From an uncultured Clostridia bacterium (GTDB lineage Bacteria; Bacillota; Clostridia; Lachnospirales; Lachnospiraceae), in contig CALBKM010000052.1 in the NCBI GenBank assembly GCA_937895705.1, forward strand, positions 1-26,294: a stretch of 26,294 bases of DNA, written 5' to 3'. Below, in pieces: positions 22,884 through 26,294 of the stretch. How positions within the stretch are numbered: position 1 is the first letter of the stretch; every line of letters starts with the position of its first letter. The notes beneath the pieces were generated by a model, which was given only the letters and a program-made list of their open reading frames with translations, did no database searches and was not told the origin of the DNA. Both the position numbers and the translations under genes were made by a program.

Positions 22884-23390
22884 TTATACCGTTCCCAACA
22901 GTTTCAACACCCAATATATCAATCCCAACACCCAACTGGTCAATATTCCGTACAAAATTACCGGTCCCGCTATGGTAAAAATCTTACAGCCGATACCGAA
23001 CACCTGACCTTCTTTACTGTACTCAATGGCAGAGGCTGCCACGGAGTTCGCAAATCCCGTAATGGGTACCACACTGCCTGCTCCGGCATACTTTGTAAGC
23101 TTCTGATACAAATTCAGGCCGGTGAACAACGCCGATAAGAATACCAGTGTAATCGTTACATACAACGCCGCGTCCTCTTTGCTTGCACCGAGTTTTTGAT
23201 ATCCGTTCAACAAAGCTTGTCCCAGTGTACATATTGCCCCTCCTACAGTAAACGCCCAGGCAATATTAATCCACGGATTATGCTTCGGTGTTACTTGCTC
23301 CACATAATGATTGTACTTCTCGTCTCTCTTTGTCGGGTCTGTCTCCTTCACCACCTCATATATCATACGTTTTCTTTGTTTATCATCCAT
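22884..23390 (-). CDS. spoVAC: Stage V sporulation protein AC
   Basis: A 168-residue inner-spore-membrane protein of the SpoVA dipicolinic acid channel; in B. subtilis SpoVAC acts as a mechanosensitive channel. It has a hydrophilic N-terminus of about 45 residues, then about four membrane segments (WAFTVGGAICTLGQALLNGY, LYVTITLVFLSALFTGLNLY) with the family motif KYAGAGSVVPITGFANSVAA between them. ATG at 23388-23390 follows AAAAGGAG by about eight bases; the longer frame to 23462 would overlap spoVAB. It lies 58 bases after the spoVAB stop and is followed by a strong terminator instead of spoVAD. Confidence 0.95.
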   Translation of the reverse strand: MDDKQRKRMIYEVVKETDPTKRDEKYNHYVEQVTPKHNPWINIAWAFTVGGAICTLGQALLNGYQKLGASKEDAALYVTITLVFLSALFTGLNLYQKLTKYAGAGSVVPITGFANSVAASAIEYSKEGQVFGIGCKIFTIAGPVILYGILTSWVLGLIYWVLKLLGTV

Positions 23391-23448
23391 TCTTTCTGCT
23401 CCTTTTCCCTGTACATTCCTACTCCTGCCCACAGGAATATAATCCGCA

Positions 23449-23877
23449 CTACCTTCCTGCACCCAGAATCAGGTGATACCACGCCCCGAATCCCTTTCCC
23501 AAAGCAAACGCCAGCACCAGGTACGCCATCCCGACTTTCAGCTTAATACGCCTTGTCATAACCGGAAATACATTGACCACTTCCGCCAATGCCGCCGCCA
23601 GACATCCTACGAATACTCCGCAAAACAATCCGCAAACCGTTCGAAAAACAAATCCCGCCACAAACTGCCATTGAAACAAATCCACAAGGTTTCCCGCCGT
23701 CACTCCGATCATCGCAACCGTTTCATACAGCATCACATGTTTTGCCGTCTTCGTTCCCGCTGCCAGTCGCGTCACCACTCCCACCGTCGTAATAAAAGCA
23801 AACAATCCTGCGGCCACAGCCGCTCCGAAGGAAATCCCCACTGCATAATACACAATCGCTCGAATTCCGTCAGACAT
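23449..23877 (-). CDS. spoVAB: Stage V sporulation protein AB
   Basis: A 142-residue integral membrane protein with about four helices (YYAVGISFGAAVAAGLFAFI, VMLYETVAMIGVTAGNLVDL, the FCGVFVGCLAAALAEVVNVF region and a C-terminal segment). The pattern FVGCLAAALAEVVNVFPV followed by TRRIKLK is typical of SpoVAB. ATG at 23875-23877 overlaps the end of spoVAA by eight bases. The precise role of SpoVAB in the SpoVA complex is not well defined; it is encoded with SpoVAA in a subset of spore formers. Confidence 0.92.
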   Translation of the reverse strand: MSDGIRAIVYYAVGISFGAAVAAGLFAFITTVGVVTRLAAGTKTAKHVMLYETVAMIGVTAGNLVDLFQWQFVAGFVFRTVCGLFCGVFVGCLAAALAEVVNVFPVMTRRIKLKVGMAYLVLAFALGKGFGAWYHLILGAGR

Positions 23878-24505
23878 CTTCTTTGTTCCCCTCTCTGGAC
23901 GCATTTTCGATAATGGTGGAATTTACATCCTTTTCATATTGACGCATCTGTACCTGTAACGGCGTCGGATCACTATCGATTTTCTTCCGCAAAAAATGAT
24001 TAAAAAATAAGATAATGCCCAACGGAAGTCCCAGGCTGTAAGCAATCTCCAATTCTCCCGGCCTGTTCCGCTCAGCCCCTTCCGTCAAACGATAAATCAT
24101 CGGAAAGATTTCGTCCACACTGGCATCCTTATTAAAAGTCACAATGGTAAATGCCGAGCCGAAAAATACCGCCAAAGCCACAAAACCCGTCTTGCACCAT
24201 TCCAACGGTTTTTCAAACACATTCTTCTTCTCCGGCTTATACTCCACAATAAAATCGGATTCCCCTATGGTATCAACCTCCACATCCGGATAGGTCGCAC
24301 CGATAAGTCCGATAACCTTCATTACGGAAAATACCTTCTTTCCCTTTTGTTCCTTCGGGAAAAAATACAACTCAAGTTCGCCGATTTTCTGCTGCATCAC
24401 CTGCTCCGTTCCGTAAATCGACGCCACATCCGAAAGCATCACCCGCCTTTGCTTTACCAGCACACATTGGTCAAAATGAAGAACTATCGTTATCTGTTGT
24501 GACAT
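23870..24505 (-). CDS. spoVAA: Stage V sporulation protein AA
   Basis: A 211-residue membrane protein. The soluble N-terminal domain (about 1-110; VLHFDQCVLVKQRRVMLSDVASIYG and GATYPDVEVDTIGESDFIVEY) is typical of SpoVAA. Two membrane helices follow near 120-135 and 165-185, then a charged C-terminus. ATG at 24503-24505 (MSQQITI) has GGGAG about five bases upstream. The gene overlaps the preceding small membrane protein frame by 16 bases and spoVAB by eight, indicating coupled translation. Confidence 0.9.
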   Translation of the reverse strand: MSQQITIVLHFDQCVLVKQRRVMLSDVASIYGTEQVMQQKIGELELYFFPKEQKGKKVFSVMKVIGLIGATYPDVEVDTIGESDFIVEYKPEKKNVFEKPLEWCKTGFVALAVFFGSAFTIVTFNKDASVDEIFPMIYRLTEGAERNRPGELEIAYSLGLPLGIILFFNHFLRKKIDSDPTPLQVQMRQYEKDVNSTIIENASREGNKEDV

Positions 24506-24675
24506 AACCTCTCCCTCTGCCACGGCTGATCCGCGATACGCATATAGGCTTCTTTATACACCAATAACCCTTCCGGTGTATCTTCCGGTTTTTGCAAAAA
24601 CCAAACCAGAAAGAAGACCGTCGCCGCAAGAGCCAGAGCCAGCACCGCAAGCATAATTCTTTGTTTTACCGTCAC
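24490..24675 (-). CDS. Small single-pass membrane protein between sigF and spoVAA
   Basis: A 61-residue product if started at the GTG at 24673-24675 (residues VTVKQRIML read as Met-initiated). It has one hydrophobic helix (about 7-27, LAVLALALAATVFFLVWFL) followed by a short polar tail. No family recognised. Its 3' end overlaps the spoVAA start by 16 bases and it begins 55 bases after sigF, so it is placed like a true operon member. GGCGG lies about eleven bases upstream of the GTG, which is weak. It may be a sporulation-specific accessory protein. Confidence 0.6.
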   Translation of the reverse strand: MTVKQRIMLAVLALALAATVFFLVWFLQKPEDTPEGLLVYKEAYMRIADQPWQRERLCHNR

Positions 24676-24730
24676 TCTTCTTTCACCGCCTTTCCTTTTC
24701 TTCCGGAAGTATGTGCCGTTTCTGCACAAA

Positions 24731-25444
24731 CTATGCAAGCAGTGATCTCATTCTTTGTAAAACCTTCTTTTCCATCCGGCTGACTTGCACCTGGCTGACA
24801 CCGAGCATTCCCGCTATCTCCGTCTGGGTCTTATTTTCAAAATATCGCAGTTCGATTAAATTCCGTTCCTCCTCCCGCAATGCCTCCAATAACTGCTCCA
24901 TCACCATATGATTCACAATTTGTTCCGTTGCATCCATATCCCCCGGTATCCGTTCTCCGAGAGTACTTTCCGAACCATCCGGACGGTTCACCGGTTTCGA
25001 TAACGACTCTACCTCCGTACAAGCTTCCATCGCAAGCACAATCTCTTCCATACTCAACCCCGTCTCCGCAGAAATTTCTTCCAAAGTTGCATCCCGGCCC
25101 AATTGCACCGATAGGCGCTCTCCCGCCGTTCGAAGTTTCATATGATTTTCTTTTAACGTTCTGCTCACCTTTATCATTCCGTCATCCCGTAAAAACCGCT
25201 TGATTTCTCCGCTTATCATCGGTACTGCGTAGGTTGAGAATTTAACATCGAAGTTTACATCAAACTTATCAATCGCCTTGATTAACCCGATGGTTCCGAT
25301 TTGAAACAAATCCTCCGCTTCACAACCACGTCCCAAAAATCGCCTCACCATACTCCATACAAGACCCACATTTTCGGTGATGAGCTGTTCCCTCGCCTGT
25401 CTGTCCCCCGCTTGAGAAAGACATATCAGTCCGATTGTATCCAA
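24731..25444 (-). CDS. sigF: RNA polymerase sporulation sigma factor SigF
   Basis: The first compartment-specific sigma factor, active in the forespore once SpoIIAA releases it from SpoIIAB. The 237-residue protein has region 2 (DLFQIGTIGLIKAIDKFD, KFSTYAVPMISGEIKRFLRD), region 3 (LSVQLGRDATLEEISAETGL) and region 4 (LIELRYFENKTQTEIAGMLG, VSQVQVSRMEKKVLQRM). The start codon is TTG (25442-25444), with GGAGG six bases upstream; no in-frame ATG gives the expected N-terminus. It begins 14 bases after the spoIIAB stop. Confidence 0.96.
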   Translation of the reverse strand: MDTIGLICLSQAGDRQAREQLITENVGLVWSMVRRFLGRGCEAEDLFQIGTIGLIKAIDKFDVNFDVKFSTYAVPMISGEIKRFLRDDGMIKVSRTLKENHMKLRTAGERLSVQLGRDATLEEISAETGLSMEEIVLAMEACTEVESLSKPVNRPDGSESTLGERIPGDMDATEQIVNHMVMEQLLEALREEERNLIELRYFENKTQTEIAGMLGVSQVQVSRMEKKVLQRMRSLLA

Positions 25445-25458
25445 AACGTCCCTCCCGT

Positions 25459-25884
25459 TTATCCGATTATTTTTTTCATTTTTACAACGGTTCCTTCGCC
25501 CACCGCCGATTCCACAATCAACTCATCCGTAAATGCTTCCATAAACGAAAAACCCATCCCGGAACGTTCCATCTCCGGCTTCGTTGTGTACATCGGTTCC
25601 ATGGCCGCCGCAATATCCCGGATTCCGCTTCCTGTATCTTTTACGGAAAAATACACTTCTCTTTCTTTTCTGGCACACCACAATTCTACGGTTCCTTCAT
25701 CTTCTCCGTACCCGTGAATAATTGCGTTCGTTACCGCTTCCGATACCGCCGTCTTTGTATCCGCCAGTTCCTCCAAGGTCGGATTTAACGGTGTCAAAAA
25801 GGCCGCCACCGTCATCCTCGCCAACGCCTCGTTACAGGACTTTGCCTGAAACGTCAGTCGCATTTCGTTATCAAAATTGTCCAC
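25459..25884 (-). CDS. spoIIAB: Anti-sigma F factor (serine kinase) SpoIIAB
   Basis: A GHKL-type kinase that binds and inhibits SigF and phosphorylates SpoIIAA. The 141-residue protein has the N-box SEAVTNAIIHGYGE, the ATP-lid region DTGSGIRD, and the conserved TTKPEMERSGMGFSFME. The likely start is GTG at 25882-25884, with AAGGAGG seven bases upstream (MDNFDNEMRLTF); an internal ATG at residue 8 is the alternative and aligns with the shorter B. subtilis N-terminus. Confidence 0.96.
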   Translation of the reverse strand: MDNFDNEMRLTFQAKSCNEALARMTVAAFLTPLNPTLEELADTKTAVSEAVTNAIIHGYGEDEGTVELWCARKEREVYFSVKDTGSGIRDIAAAMEPMYTTKPEMERSGMGFSFMEAFTDELIVESAVGEGTVVKMKKIIG

Positions 25885-25905
25885 TCTCCTGCCTCCTTTT
25901 CTTTC

Positions 25906-26274
25906 CTACTGATATCCTCCGGCAAGACCTTCCTTTGCCGGTCGAATAAACGCTTCTTCTTCCGCATCGTATTTCTCCACTATTTTATATAGCCCCGAAA
26001 CCTTAAAAATCCGGTCTACATTTGCACCGACTCCCGTAACCGCCACACGTCCCCCCGAAAAAATCACCTGACGGTAACGTCCCATAATTACGCCGATTCC
26101 CGAACTGTCCATAAAATCCACTCCGGTAAAATCAAACAAAATATTTTTTGCATGACTTCTCGCCAATAACGTATCGGCGGTTTCCCGCACCGTTACGGCC
26201 GTATGATGGTCTAAATCCGCTTTCAAACGTATCACCAGCATATTATCTTTTGTTTCATATTCCGCTGCCTGCAT
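25906..26274 (-). CDS. spoIIAA: Anti-sigma F factor antagonist SpoIIAA
   Basis: STAS-domain protein whose dephosphorylated form displaces SigF from SpoIIAB. The 122-residue protein keeps the phosphorylated serine motif FMDSSGIGVIMGRY (second Ser is the target by analogy with B. subtilis Ser58). ATG at 26272-26274 follows AAAGGAG by five bases. First gene of the spoIIA operon; only 20 bases upstream are in the window, so its promoter is not visible. Gap to spoIIAB is 21 bases. Confidence 0.95.
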   Translation of the reverse strand: MQAAEYETKDNMLVIRLKADLDHHTAVTVRETADTLLARSHAKNILFDFTGVDFMDSSGIGVIMGRYRQVIFSGGRVAVTGVGANVDRIFKVSGLYKIVEKYDAEEEAFIRPAKEGLAGGYQ

Positions 26275-26294
26275 GTTGTCTCCTTTCTGAACCT

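Overview
The window looks like a chromosomal segment of a spore-forming, low-to-mid GC Firmicute, most probably a Lachnospiraceae member. The reasons are the complete spoIIAA-spoIIAB-sigF operon, a full but physically split set of spoVA genes, the protein families present, sigma-A promoters with AT-rich spacers and strong AGGAGG-type ribosome sites. There are no rRNA or tRNA genes, CRISPR arrays, transposases or phage structural genes. Almost all genes lie on the minus strand; the exceptions are a MocR-type regulator and a GH27-GH43-carboxylesterase block.

Layout from left to right. (1) 1-4101: the 5' part of asd with its own promoter, then a minus-strand group running liaF-like, DUF6145-like, coaX, dusB. 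(2) 4154-6368: an FKBP-type lipoprotein overlapping argF, started by an extended -10 promoter that is interleaved with the terminator of the next group. (3) 6405-7983: spoVAD-spoVAE, cut off from the other spoVA genes. (4) 8011-10694: a palindrome cluster, then a vitamin B6 salvage locus (ECF S-component and pyridoxal/pyridoxamine kinase) divergent from a MocR/PdxR-like regulator that lacks its C-terminal domain. The two divergent promoters overlap at their -10 boxes. (5) 10710-12190: a MATE exporter, followed by about 380 bp of AT-rich non-coding DNA. (6) 12572-17306: GH27, GH43 and a type-B carboxylesterase. A 310-nt, almost continuous hairpin with a possible pseudoknot lies in front of the esterase. 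(7) 17560-22125: an NAD operon, transcribed pncA, prs-like, NAMPT-like, nadE, nrtR. (8) 22196-22806: a small membrane protein of unknown function whose promoter/operator is a near copy of the NAD operon promoter. (9) 22884-26274: spoIIAA-spoIIAB-sigF, a small membrane protein, then spoVAA-spoVAB-spoVAC.

The most interesting part is the NAD operon. The PRPP-synthetase-like and NAMPT-like proteins both deviate in the loops that normally hold the ribose 5'-phosphate, and the NAMPT-like protein has Ala where human NAMPT has Asp219. With an NrtR regulator (a family that senses ADP-ribose), nicotinamidase and NAD synthetase in one transcription unit, the genes could form a route that rebuilds NAD from ADP-ribose, related to the phage NARP1 pathway (Adps plus Namat). 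A conventional PRPP-based salvage route remains possible. Two 66-bp promoter/operator blocks, about 79% identical without gaps, tie the unknown membrane protein to this regulon. The second main item is the 310-nt structured element at 15438-15747, which I cannot assign to a known RNA family.

All alignments and foldings were done by eye. Family names rest on motif recognition, and no database search was possible.
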